The notes under the pieces were generated by a model, which saw only the letters and a program-made list of their open reading frames with translations, had not been told where the DNA came from and did not search any database. From Microcaldota archaeon (lineage in GTDB: Archaea > Micrarchaeota > Micrarchaeia > Anstonellales > Bilamarchaeaceae), in assembly GCA_018812715.1 (NCBI GenBank), contig JAHJCT010000011.1:178614-242613 (forward strand): a DNA stretch of 64,000 nucleotides, given 5' to 3'. Shown piece after piece: positions 16,667 through 25,417 of this stretch (positions are counted from its first letter, which is position 1; the number at the start of each line of letters is the position of its first letter). A program made the translations under genes and the position numbers.

Positions 16667-17455
16667 ATGGCAATAAGATCACCCGCCGTGGCTGGTGCGT
16701 TTTATCCTGAAGATCCAACAGATCTAAGAGACATGATAGCTAAATTTTTGGATGATGCTGAGGATATAGAAATAAGCGACAGACTCTGTGGTTTGGTTGA
16801 ACCCCATGCGGGTTATATTTATTCTGGCCCCACTGCTGCTTATGGCTACAAACTTCTTTCTAAATATTCTAGAGAAATAAAAAAAGTTATCTTGCTTGGT
16901 CCTTCTCATTTTGCTGCTTTTTTTGGTGCTGCAGAGTCTGATGCTGAAATATGGAGAACACCATTGGGGGATGTTGAAATTGGCAAATTGAGTGAAAAAG
17001 CAAAAAATAAGGAACTTTTTTCTCTTCATCCAGCTGCCCATGGCCCTGAACATTGTCTTGAAGTACAATTACCCTTCATACAAACAGTTCTAGCTGATTT
17101 TACTTTATATCCACTTCTTGTTTCTGATATTTCTCCTGATACATTGGCGAATGAAATTGCCAGACAATTTGATGAACATACTGTTGTAATTGCCAGTTCT
17201 GATCTCAGTCACTACCACCAATATGACGTTGCAAAAAAACGTGATCATGTTGCAAACGAAACAGTCCCTGCTCTTAATATAAATAAATTTGAAACGTCTG
17301 GAGATGCATGTGGAAAAACAGCTATTTTGACACTTATGTATCTTGCCAAGAAATTGAAATGGAAAGGCACATTCCTTGATTATAAAAATTCTGGTGATAC
17401 TGCTGGTCCAAAAGATGGCGTTGTAGGTTATGGCTGTTATGCCTTTTACAAGTGA
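16667..17455 (+). CDS. AmmeMemoRadiSam system protein B (MEMO family)
   Basis: A MEMO-like protein of the extradiol-dioxygenase-related fold. Visible motifs are RSPAVAGAFYPEDP at the start, VEPHAGYIYSGPTAAYGY near residue 43, LLGPSHF, LEVQLPFIQ and SSDLSHYHQY with the conserved His residues. It lies 30 bases after the radical SAM gene and four bases before AMMECR1, in one operon. The human homologue binds copper; the archaeal substrate is unknown. Confidence 0.9.
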   Translation: MAIRSPAVAGAFYPEDPTDLRDMIAKFLDDAEDIEISDRLCGLVEPHAGYIYSGPTAAYGYKLLSKYSREIKKVILLGPSHFAAFFGAAESDAEIWRTPLGDVEIGKLSEKAKNKELFSLHPAAHGPEHCLEVQLPFIQTVLADFTLYPLLVSDISPDTLANEIARQFDEHTVVIASSDLSHYHQYDVAKKRDHVANETVPALNINKFETSGDACGKTAILTLMYLAKKLKWKGTFLDYKNSGDTAGPKDGVVGYGCYAFYK

Positions 17456-17459
17456 TAAA

Positions 17460-18023
17460 ATGTTTAGCTCTGAAGAAAAAGAATTTATGTTGAAAACTGC
17501 CCGAATGGCAATAAAGCATTATCTTGAAACTAGTGAGACGTTAGAAATAAAAGCCAGTGAATTACCATCACAGAAATTAACTGAGGATGGTGCATGTTTT
17601 GTTACCTTGCACTATAATGATCAATTACGAGGTTGCATAGGTTCTCTTGAAGCCCACAGACCTATCATTATGGATATTATCGAAAATGCACTTGCTTCAG
17701 CCTTTGGAGACCCACGTTTTCCTATGCTTACTAAAATCGAATTCCCAAAAATAAAGATAAGTATATCTGTGCTAACAAAACCAGAACCTTTGCCTATTAA
17801 CGGACCAGATGATCTTTTGAACAAACTTGTTCCAAAAAAACATGGATTAATTCTTGAAAAAGACTTTCACAGAGCTACTTTCTTACCTGCTGTATGGGAT
17901 GAAATACCAGATAAAGAAGAATTTCTAAACCATTTGAGTATGAAAGCAGGGTTACCTCCAAATGGGTGGAAGGACAAGGATGTAACATACAAAATATATG
18001 AATCAGAAGAATTTTCAGAATAA
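17460..18023 (+). CDS. AmmeMemoRadiSam system protein A (AMMECR1 family)
   Basis: AMMECR1 domain with the invariant LRGCIGSLE motif near residue 58 and SVLTKPEPL in the second half. ATG 17460 is preferred, four bases after the MEMO stop; the frame stays open upstream to 17430 but would overlap memo. With the two genes before it this completes the three-component set. Function is unresolved for the whole family. Confidence 0.9.
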   Translation: MFSSEEKEFMLKTARMAIKHYLETSETLEIKASELPSQKLTEDGACFVTLHYNDQLRGCIGSLEAHRPIIMDIIENALASAFGDPRFPMLTKIEFPKIKISISVLTKPEPLPINGPDDLLNKLVPKKHGLILEKDFHRATFLPAVWDEIPDKEEFLNHLSMKAGLPPNGWKDKDVTYKIYESEEFSE

Positions 18024-18091
18024 AACCAAGTTATAATGCTCTCTCTGTGGTAAAAAATAGATTTTTATATCCTTTGAAATAAAATGAAATA

Positions 18092-19216
18092 ATGGGAAGA
18101 TCAGTCTTTATACTACGTAGTCCTAAGGAAGGGCAGAATAAGGCTCAATTCAGAAAATTACAAGATGAACTAGGTGCGTATTCTCTCAAATTGGAGGGAC
18201 CATGTTCAGATAAAAATGGTGCAGTGGCAGAATTAATCGAAGGCGTTAGAGAAAGAATGCGTTGCATTGCGCATCCAGTGGGTGCTACATTAGCCACTCT
18301 TACTCCTAGGAATATGCCATCAAGTGAAGCATCATGGTTACGCGAGCCCTTTTTGATAGTGCAAGATGGAATTGATGAGCTAACGGCTGGCTCTATCGCA
18401 TGTTCCAATTCTATTGATTATCAAGGAGATTCTGTCAAACCTGTTAATGTCGAACAATTAACCCTGGTTGGATTAAGTGTTTTAAGAAGGCTGGGCATTG
18501 ACAGTTTTTACTCATATGTTCATATTGATTCGAACCATCCAGTTGTACTGGCAGTCAAACAACTTAGTGGCTTTAATGTACATACCAGTACTCCATGTAT
18601 CTTTCTACCTGGTGAAAACCCATACTTGGTTAGTTTTTTCCCACTGCGAATAATGCCTTATCCATCTCTAAGTCGTGGTTTCCCTCTTGAAGTCTTAGAT
18701 GATGATGCCGTATTCTCGTTACTCAAAATTAAACAGGCACATCGCGCTGCAAGGAGTCTTATTGGAGATGTTAAAGCTAATAGTGTCGAACTTCAAAATG
18801 AAGGAGAATTAAGGGCAATGGTAATTGGACATCTTTTGTTTGAAGGTGCTTCATCTTGGACAATGGTTGAAGCCAAATATGGTATTAAGATATTAGATGC
18901 TTTATTCGGATCAGACCACAAAGATCTTAGAAGTGTTAGAGAAAAGGTAGATGAAACTCAGGTCCATGATCTTGTTTGTCCAATCAGTCATTCTACAATG
19001 GCTGCAAGAGAAATTCTTTGTGCTACCTTGAAACAACAATTACTTGATACGTTTAGTCAAGCAGAAATAACCTTAGATAATCTAAAGAAATTAGCTGAAA
19101 GACTTCCAAATCACGCATGCATCGGGAAATTATTCACCTATTTACACTTCGCAAACATAATGCAAGAACACATTCATCCTAAACAAGCATGCAAAGACTT
19201 ACCGACAATAAACTAG
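18092..19216 (+). CDS. hypothetical protein, 374 aa
   Basis: No family recognised. A soluble alpha/beta protein without signal peptide; segments such as LVGLSVLRRLGIDSFYSYVHI, HPVVLAVKQLSGFNVH and PYLVSFFPLRIMPYP suggest a Rossmann-like N-terminal half, and the last 150 residues are helical. A TATA-like TTTTTATATC lies about 30 bases before the ATG, separate from the AMMECR1 operon. Its end overlaps the convergent atpD by four bases. Confidence 0.6.
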   Translation: MGRSVFILRSPKEGQNKAQFRKLQDELGAYSLKLEGPCSDKNGAVAELIEGVRERMRCIAHPVGATLATLTPRNMPSSEASWLREPFLIVQDGIDELTAGSIACSNSIDYQGDSVKPVNVEQLTLVGLSVLRRLGIDSFYSYVHIDSNHPVVLAVKQLSGFNVHTSTPCIFLPGENPYLVSFFPLRIMPYPSLSRGFPLEVLDDDAVFSLLKIKQAHRAARSLIGDVKANSVELQNEGELRAMVIGHLLFEGASSWTMVEAKYGIKILDALFGSDHKDLRSVREKVDETQVHDLVCPISHSTMAAREILCATLKQQLLDTFSQAEITLDNLKKLAERLPNHACIGKLFTYLHFANIMQEHIHPKQACKDLPTIN

Positions 19217-19851
19217 GCCGCTTTTTCTTTTTCAAGTCTTCTTTTAATCGCTTTAAGGCTTACAAAACTATCTCTTTCCATTTCTTCAAGCTGGAATGAA
19301 ATAAGTTTTTTCTGTTCTTCTAATCTGGGGATAAGAACATATTCAAGAGCATTAACACGCCTTTTGGTTTTTTCTATCTCTATGATTAGTCTTTTCATTG
19401 CAGTTTCTGTTTCTGCGAGTTTTATGACCATCTCCAAAATTTCGCTGAAATCTTCTACTGCAGTATCAATCTTTGCACTTGTTCCTGCAACAGAATAAGT
19501 TGGCGTATCAAGGAAATGCGTAATCTCCATCTCCGTATTAATGTGAGGTATTTTGACCCCCATAACATTTCTCACTTCTATATCAATATCTATCTCCTTT
19601 CGAAGATCAAGAGAAACTTTAGCTATTTCTTGAATTGGATGATAAGTCTCAGCAAGTGCAAGAGAACGATATCCTTCCACCATTTTAGCTGCTAGTTGGC
19701 CGCGCAAATCCTTTGCTTTTTTCAGGATTTTGAAGAACTCAAGAATAAGTGCATCACGCTTCTGTTTGAGCAATTTGTGTCCCTTTACAGCTAGTGCAAT
19801 GCGATCCTTTGTCTTTATGAGTTCCATCCTTGTTGGAATAATGTCGGCCAT
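19213..19851 (-). CDS. atpD: A-type ATP synthase subunit D (central stalk)
   Basis: A long antiparallel coiled-coil protein that forms the rotor axle with subunit F. The start IIPTRMELIKTKDRIALAVKG and the end RRVNALEYVLIPRLEEQKKLI are the subunit D signatures. ATG 19851 is used, not the upstream TTG. It is the last gene of the operon. Its ribosome-binding site lies in leader element copy B, the same element as before atpF, the other axle gene. Confidence 0.93.
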   Translation of the reverse strand: MADIIPTRMELIKTKDRIALAVKGHKLLKQKRDALILEFFKILKKAKDLRGQLAAKMVEGYRSLALAETYHPIQEIAKVSLDLRKEIDIDIEVRNVMGVKIPHINTEMEITHFLDTPTYSVAGTSAKIDTAVEDFSEILEMVIKLAETETAMKRLIIEIEKTKRRVNALEYVLIPRLEEQKKLISFQLEEMERDSFVSLKAIKRRLEKEKAA

Positions 19852-19928
19852 CAAAACCCTCTAATATCTTTTTCTTGGGGTTTTGGATCCCCATCTTAAG
19901 TATTTCCTAGATCTCATTCAAAACCCTC
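19851..19928 (-). promoter_or_regulatory. bistable leader element, copy B (between atpB and atpD)
   Basis: Reading the minus strand, GAGGGTTTTG occurs at 19928 and again at 19861, 67 bases apart; the first begins in the atpB stop codon and the second serves atpD. Between them lies GGGGATCCAAAACCCC. Here CAAAACCC pairs over 8 bp with GGGTTTTG of either copy. In copy A the last pair is C-G with the partner GAAAACCC, so both sides changed together. GGGG/CCCC can also form a local hairpin. Confidence 0.6.
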
Positions 19929-21319
19929 TAATCTTCTTTCTTCGGTTTTTCTTTTCTTTTCAAGTATTTTGCCATGTGCTCTTTCTTTACTCTCTTTAGT
20001 TCTTCATCTGGTAATATCGCAAGAAGATCCCAAGCTATGCCAAGAGTTTCTTCTATACCCCTATTTTCATAAGGTCCCTGTTGTACGAATTTCTTTTCAA
20101 ATTCATCTGCCACTCTAAGGAACTTTCTGTCAGTTGCTGAAAGCGCTTCTTCACCTACAACTGCACTAAGACTTCTCAGGTCTCTTCCGCTTGCATAACC
20201 AGCATAAATCTGATCGGAAACCCCTTTGTGATCTTCTCTTGTTTTCCCATCTCCTATACCTGAGTTCATAAGTCTGGAAAGTGAAGGCAATACATCAACA
20301 GGCGGATAGATATTTTTTCTGTGAATATCTCTGCTCAATAATATCTGTCCTTCTGTAATATACCCAGTAAGATCAGGGATTGGGTGTGTTTTATCATCAC
20401 CAGGCATTGTTAGTACAGGAATCTGCGTTACTGAACCTTTACTTCCTCTTACCCTCCCTGCTCTTTCATAAATTGTAGAAAGATCAGTATACATGTACCC
20501 AGGATAACCTCTTCTTCCTGGTACTTCTTGTCTTGCAGAAGAAATTTCACGCAAAGCTTCACAATAATTGGTCATGTCTGTAATGAGCGTAAGAACATGC
20601 ATATCCTGTTCATATGCCAAGTATTCTGCGGTAGTTAATGCAAGCCTTGGAGTAATTATACGTTCTACTGACGGGTCATCTGCAAGGTTCAAGAACAATA
20701 CCGCATTCTCAAGTGCGCCTGTTTTTTCAAAGTCTCTCATGAAAAATGAGGCTTCTTCATGTGTAATACCAACAGCTGCAAATACAACTGCGAACTTTTC
20801 TCCAGTTCCAAGTACTTTTGCCTGCCTTGCAATCTGTACTGCTAATTGATTGTGTGGAAGCCCTGCCCCAGAGAAAATTGGGAGCTTTTGTCCTCTTACA
20901 AGTGTATTGGTACCATCAATCGTTGATACTCCAGTTTGAATAAACTCGTTTGGTGATTCTCTTGAGTATGGATTAATTGGAAGTCCAGTTATGTCAACTT
21001 TTTCTTTTGGAATAATTTTAGGTCCTTTATCCCGTGGCTCACCAAGTCCAGTGAATACACGGCCAAGCATATCAGTACTAAGACCTAATCTCATTGTTTC
21101 CCCAAGAAATCTCACTGTTGTCTGTTGCGTGCTTATACCTGTGGTTGGGCCGAAAACCTGCACAACTGCGATATTATGGCCTACATCAAGTACCTGACCT
21201 TTTCGTTTCTCTCCATCAGGACTTATGATCTCAACTATTTCATTGTATCCTACTCCACTTACATCTGAAACAAAAAGCAATGGTCCGGCAATTTCAGTTA
21301 TTGTTCTGTATTCCTTCAT
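19928..21319 (-). CDS. atpB: A-type ATP synthase subunit B (regulatory, non-catalytic)
   Basis: Forms the A3B3 hexamer with subunit A. The sequence [38 protein letters not shown] (a degenerate P-loop position), [28 protein letters not shown]-type region and [13 protein letters not shown] are typical. ATG 21319 is chosen because GAGGGTGAT (21323-21331) is well placed for it; the frame is open nine bases further up. The start lies a few bases from the atpA stop. No intein is present. Confidence 0.95.
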   Translation of the reverse strand: MKEYRTITEIAGPLLFVSDVSGVGYNEIVEIISPDGEKRKGQVLDVGHNIAVVQVFGPTTGISTQQTTVRFLGETMRLGLSTDMLGRVFTGLGEPRDKGPKIIPKEKVDITGLPINPYSRESPNEFIQTGVSTIDGTNTLVRGQKLPIFSGAGLPHNQLAVQIARQAKVLGTGEKFAVVFAAVGITHEEASFFMRDFEKTGALENAVLFLNLADDPSVERIITPRLALTTAEYLAYEQDMHVLTLITDMTNYCEALREISSARQEVPGRRGYPGYMYTDLSTIYERAGRVRGSKGSVTQIPVLTMPGDDKTHPIPDLTGYITEGQILLSRDIHRKNIYPPVDVLPSLSRLMNSGIGDGKTREDHKGVSDQIYAGYASGRDLRSLSAVVGEEALSATDRKFLRVADEFEKKFVQQGPYENRGIEETLGIAWDLLAILPDEELKRVKKEHMAKYLKRKEKPKKED

Positions 21320-21324
21320 GATAA

Positions 21325-23070
21325 TCACCCTCTAGTTAACCCCTCAAAACTATTGTCTATTTCTTTTTGTAATACCTCGAGATCCTTCAATTGAGGCATT
21401 TCTTTCATTCTTCCTACCTTTCCTATTACTGCCAGTTCCTGTATCTTTTTGAGCTGAACGCCCAGATCTAATGCCTCATTTGTTTTTTCGCTGAATTTCA
21501 GAATTGTTTTAAGCATTTGATACTGTTTATCAAGTTCACATCTTGCATCAACATCACTGAATGCATTTTGTTGTAAAAAGTCTTCTCTAATCATTTTCGT
21601 CACAAGCAATATGGCCTGTTCTTTTTCAGGCAGAGCATCAGGACCAACTAACTGAACAACTTCTTGAAGTTCTGCTTCTTTCTGCAAGAGTGCCATTGAT
21701 GCCTTTACTTGTTTCAAGAAATCTGAAGATACGTTCTCTGTAAACCATTCCTCAAGATTGTCATGATAAAGCGTGTAACTCTTTAACCAGTTAATTGCTG
21801 GAAAGTGTCTTCTATAAGCTAATGGCGCATCTAAAGCAAGGAATACCTTTGTAACACGCAGTGTATTTTGAGAAACAGGTTCTGAAAGATCACCGCCAGG
21901 AGGAGACACTGCTCCAATAATGCTGACTGATCCGTATCTTTCTTTTGTACCTAAGCATCTTACCCGTCCTGCTCTTTCATAAAATTCTGCCAATCTTCTT
22001 GCAAGGTAGGCGGGATAACCCTCTTCACCAGGCATTTCTTCTAATCTGCCGCCAATTTCTCTCATAGCCTCTGCCCATCTGGAGGTACTATCTGCCATTA
22101 AAGCCACATCATAGCCCATATCTCTGAAATATTCTGCTATTGTAACTCCTGTGTAAATACTTGCTTCACGTGCAGCTACAGGCATGTTGGATGTGTTTGC
22201 TATCAATACAGTTCTTTGCATGAGCGGTTTTCCGGTATTTGGATCTTCCAAGTGTGGAAATTCCTTGAGAACTTCGGTCATCTCGTTTCCTCTTTCTCCA
22301 CATCCTATATACACGACAATTTGAGTATCAGAATATTTGGCAAGGCTTTGCTGTGTAACCGTTTTACCAGAACCAAAAGGACCTGGAATACATGCTGTCC
22401 CACCCTTTGCAATCGGGAAAAACGTATCAACAATTCTCTGCCCAGTAACTAATGGCATATTTGGTGGGAACTTTTCTATCACTGGCCTTGCTTTTCTTAC
22501 AAACCATCTCTGATAAAGTTTTATTGGATATTTTTTTCCTTCAAATGAAATACTTCCTACGTCTTCTTCTATTGTGTATTTGCCTGATTTAATGTCCTCA
22601 ATTCTACCTTCCATTGCAGCCAGTATTCTATGTTCTATAAGTTCAGTTTCTTGCACTGTTCCAAGGATATCGCCGATTTTTACCCTATCTCCTTTTTTTA
22701 CTGTTGCTTTGAACTCCCATTTTTTCTTTTTATCGATTGGGTCTGCCTCTACCCCCCTAGCAATGTAAAATCCACCTGATTTTTCTTCAATTACCTTAAG
22801 TGGTCTTTGAATGCCATCATAAATACTTTGAAGTAAACCCGGTCCAAGTTCTACTGAAAGTGGTTGTCCAGTTGATACGGCACTTTCACCTGGCTGAAGA
22901 CCAGAAGTATCCTCATAAACCTGAATAATTGAGATATTACCGCTAATCTTAATTATCTCACCAAGTAATCTGGCATCACCCACTTTAACGACATCATAAA
23001 GTCGTGCATCTGGAAGTTCTGCTTCCACTACAGGACCACTAATTCTTACTATTTTGCCTTTCTTTGCCAT
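21325..23070 (-). CDS. atpA: A-type ATP synthase catalytic subunit A
   Basis: The ATP-hydrolysing or -synthesising subunit. The P-loop is GPFGSGKT near residue 230, the long non-homologous insert precedes it, and [20 protein letters not shown] with [21 protein letters not shown] is the catalytic-site core. Several ATGs lie at 23085-23070; GGAGGAGATGATG favours the last, giving [13 protein letters not shown]. Inteins are common near this P-loop in other archaea, but the region here is continuous. Confidence 0.96.
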   Translation of the reverse strand: MAKKGKIVRISGPVVEAELPDARLYDVVKVGDARLLGEIIKISGNISIIQVYEDTSGLQPGESAVSTGQPLSVELGPGLLQSIYDGIQRPLKVIEEKSGGFYIARGVEADPIDKKKKWEFKATVKKGDRVKIGDILGTVQETELIEHRILAAMEGRIEDIKSGKYTIEEDVGSISFEGKKYPIKLYQRWFVRKARPVIEKFPPNMPLVTGQRIVDTFFPIAKGGTACIPGPFGSGKTVTQQSLAKYSDTQIVVYIGCGERGNEMTEVLKEFPHLEDPNTGKPLMQRTVLIANTSNMPVAAREASIYTGVTIAEYFRDMGYDVALMADSTSRWAEAMREIGGRLEEMPGEEGYPAYLARRLAEFYERAGRVRCLGTKERYGSVSIIGAVSPPGGDLSEPVSQNTLRVTKVFLALDAPLAYRRHFPAINWLKSYTLYHDNLEEWFTENVSSDFLKQVKASMALLQKEAELQEVVQLVGPDALPEKEQAILLVTKMIREDFLQQNAFSDVDARCELDKQYQMLKTILKFSEKTNEALDLGVQLKKIQELAVIGKVGRMKEMPQLKDLEVLQKEIDNSFEGLTRG

Positions 23071-23084
23071 CATCATCTCCTCCA

Positions 23085-23399
23085 TTATTTTAAGTCAAAG
23101 CCCAAAGCCCGTTTTATCAGATTTTTTATCTCATCCCCTTCAACACTTTTACCTGATTGATCAGGGAGTGGAATTATAACCGGATAAGCTATGCTGCCAA
23201 GCTTTTTCTTTAACTTCCAATCTATACTATTGAGCATTTTTTCATTAGTAATTATGATACCGAATTCTTCTTTTTTTAGATATTCTTCAAGTTTTTGCTG
23301 ATAATGCTGCTCTTCGATCATTTCATAGTTTTCCAGTCCTGCAAGTCTGAAACCCATGACAAGCGGAGCATCGCCAAGCACTATAATTTTTGCCTTCAT
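23085..23399 (-). CDS. atpF: A-type ATP synthase subunit F (central stalk)
   Basis: A 104-aa CheY-like fold protein that sits on the rotor axle with subunit D. IIVLGDAPLVMGFRLAGLE at the start and FGIIITNEKMLNSIDW in the middle are family features. The stop codon overlaps the first possible ATG of atpA. Translation starts inside leader element copy C, the same element as before atpD. Confidence 0.92.
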   Translation of the reverse strand: MKAKIIVLGDAPLVMGFRLAGLENYEMIEEQHYQQKLEEYLKKEEFGIIITNEKMLNSIDWKLKKKLGSIAYPVIIPLPDQSGKSVEGDEIKNLIKRALGFDLK

Positions 23400-23475
23400 T
23401 TGAAAACCCTCAATATGTTTTTTCGTGGGGTTTTAGATCCCCATCTTAGATAATCATATATCATTTGAAACCCTC
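23397..23475 (-). promoter_or_regulatory. bistable leader element, copy C (between atpC and atpF)
   Basis: Reading the minus strand, GAGGGTTTCAAATG begins at 23475 inside the atpC stop codon, and GAGGGTTTTCAAATG begins at 23411 and ends in the atpF start (64 bases apart). GGGGATCTAAAACCCC lies between. AAAACCC pairs over 7 bp with the downstream copy and over 6 bp with the upstream copy. The middle segment and the following ACGAAAAAA are nearly identical to copy B. Confidence 0.6.
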
Positions 23476-24568
23476 ATACTACTACAAGCATCTTTCTCAC
23501 TTCTTCTTCAGGAATTTTGAATTCTTTTGCCTTAGCTATTTTTCTTAGATTGCTCATTTCCTCTTCCTTAAGAAGGAGAAACCCGATCAAAACACCTACA
23601 GATAAAATTGATCTATGGAATGCCAAAAGCTTTTGTGCTGCTATAGATTTTTCCAATGCTATTTCAAGATCTACAAGTCCTGGTTCCCCCTCTTTAAATT
23701 CTAATTGACGGAATTTAGGTTTTATTAAACTAATAACTGTTGGCAAATCTTTTGCTTCTATTATTTTGTCTATAACGTGATCTGTGATTGTGCCTCCTTT
23801 AATGAGTGTTTTTCTTATTCTGAGTTTATCTGCACCATGTTTTTTCAATCTCTCTATTATCATTACATTTTTTGCGTCTATTTCTCTTTTCAACAGATCT
23901 CTTATGAAAGATGCCACCTGCCCTCCTGTTTCACTAAGTGCCTTATCCATGAGCATATAGCTATACGCATCAATGATCGTTTCTGTTTGTGTAAATGTAT
24001 CTAGATTTCTTAACGCATTTTTGAATGTTTCCCACATACCCCTACTAAAGTGCTCTGTACTGGTAGAAAGCATCTTTTCTCCAAGTTTGGTCCTTTTTAT
24101 TTCTCTCAATATTTCTCTTTCCTCACTTTTCATTATTCTTTTGAAATCTTCTTTGCTTAATCCACCAATAGAAAACAATTGATGCTTTATGTCATCATAT
24201 CCTTTACCAAGCATTTTTGCATGCATCATAGTTTTCAGATTTAAGAGATCCCATTTAACGAGTAAGGCTTCTAATAGTGGTTTATCATCGTGTGGCACTA
24301 CAGTGAGTAATTTTTGCACCACATGGGCAAAGTTTGCTGAAGCAGCCATTTCTATTAGATCTGATCCACTATAATTAACTGAGGCATTTGTAAGATCATT
24401 TCGATAATTGGTTCGCTGTAGGATCTCTACCATTGCTTCTATACTTCCAACTTTTATCATATCCTCTAAAGTAGCTTGTTTAAGCAAAAGGCCTTTCATG
24501 ACCTTTACTCTGGCATTAGAGTAACCGTATTTGAGTGCACGGCTTTCAATCCGTAAGGAAATGTCCAT
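23474..24568 (-). CDS. atpC: A-type ATP synthase subunit C
   Basis: The funnel-shaped subunit (V-type d homologue) joining the central stalk to the c-ring. The 364-aa all-helical sequence has the family start (RIESRALKYGYSNARVKVMKG) and LIEMAASANFAHVVQKL repeats. Start and atpE stop overlap as TAATG, indicating translational coupling. Confidence 0.9.
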   Translation of the reverse strand: MDISLRIESRALKYGYSNARVKVMKGLLLKQATLEDMIKVGSIEAMVEILQRTNYRNDLTNASVNYSGSDLIEMAASANFAHVVQKLLTVVPHDDKPLLEALLVKWDLLNLKTMMHAKMLGKGYDDIKHQLFSIGGLSKEDFKRIMKSEEREILREIKRTKLGEKMLSTSTEHFSRGMWETFKNALRNLDTFTQTETIIDAYSYMLMDKALSETGGQVASFIRDLLKREIDAKNVMIIERLKKHGADKLRIRKTLIKGGTITDHVIDKIIEAKDLPTVISLIKPKFRQLEFKEGEPGLVDLEIALEKSIAAQKLLAFHRSILSVGVLIGFLLLKEEEMSNLRKIAKAKEFKIPEEEVRKMLVVV

Positions 24569-25137
24569 TATTTGTCTCCAAACAGCTTATCTGAGATCTG
24601 TTTTCTTATCTCATCGCGTCTGCTTTCAAAAAGAGTTTCAAGGGTGAGATCTATTTTTATCTTTCCATCAGCACTTTCTACTGATGCCCCCCCGAGTCCA
24701 GTGAGATCTGTCACTATTTTTGTGCCGTTCATTTTGGGCAATGCTGCCTTATCACTTTTCAATACATGTACCCTTGTTCCTTTTCCGAATTCCTTTACGG
24801 CTTGTGGGACGGCTCTTTTCAGGAAGTTTTTGTATTCATTTGTTTTCTTTACAGCGTTTAATTCTGTGAAGAACTGTTCGATCACTCCTTTGATTGCATC
24901 TTCTCTTGCTTCCGCTAGCACTCGTTTCGCTTCGAGGCGCGCCCAAGCGATACGTTCTTTACGTTGTTCTTCCAAATTCTTTTCTACATTCTCTTCTGCT
25001 TCTGACTTCAGTGCTGAAAGCTTTGCTCTTTCTTCATTAAGCATCACCTTTGCATTAGCTTGTGCTGCTTCTATTATCTTCTCTGCTTCAGCTTTGGCCT
25101 CGGAGAGAAGAGAACCCTTAAGCTTCTCTATCTCCAT
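24568..25137 (-). CDS. atpE: A-type ATP synthase subunit E (peripheral stalk)
   Basis: Forms the peripheral stalk with subunit H. The N-terminal 90 residues are a coiled coil (AEAEKIIEAAQANAKVMLNEER) and the C-terminal half is globular. I start at ATG 25137 (MEIEKLKG) because AAAGGTG lies just upstream. The frame is open to 25194, but that extension would overlap atpK and is not protein-like for this family. Confidence 0.9.
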   Translation of the reverse strand: MEIEKLKGSLLSEAKAEAEKIIEAAQANAKVMLNEERAKLSALKSEAEENVEKNLEEQRKERIAWARLEAKRVLAEAREDAIKGVIEQFFTELNAVKKTNEYKNFLKRAVPQAVKEFGKGTRVHVLKSDKAALPKMNGTKIVTDLTGLGGASVESADGKIKIDLTLETLFESRRDEIRKQISDKLFGDK

Positions 25138-25147
25138 TAAAGCACCT

Positions 25148-25408
25148 TTAATGAGCTGCTGGTGCTGAATTAAGCCATAATAGCACTGCAACAAGGAAGC
25201 CGAATACAGCTAGAACTTCCGGAAGTACAATATATATCAAAATATTCTTTTCGAATTCCGGTCTTTCTGCTACTACGCCCATAGCTGCTGAACCCAGGGT
25301 ACCCTGAGACCATGCCGCTGCTAAGGCGCTTAATCCCATTGCTATACCTGCTCCGATGGCCATTGCACCTTCGGAAGGCAGGAACTGTGTTACTACTGCA
25401 TCTGCCAT
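25148..25408 (-). CDS. atpK: A-type ATP synthase subunit K (c-ring proteolipid)
   Basis: One two-helix hairpin (86 aa), the unit of the membrane rotor ring. The ion-binding carboxylate is Glu64 in VLPEVLAVFG of helix 2. Helix 1 (GAMAIGAGIAMGLSALAAA) lacks the Gln typical of many Na+-binding rings, so proton coupling is my guess. GAGGTGA precedes the ATG. Not a duplicated or triplicated c-subunit. Confidence 0.92.
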   Translation of the reverse strand: MADAVVTQFLPSEGAMAIGAGIAMGLSALAAAWSQGTLGSAAMGVVAERPEFEKNILIYIVLPEVLAVFGFLVAVLLWLNSAPAAH

Positions 25409-25417
25409 ATTTTCACC

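Noticed and set aside
21325-23070. Intein in atpA, common in archaea
   Set aside because: The P-loop region and downstream motifs are continuous at normal spacing; no insertion is present.
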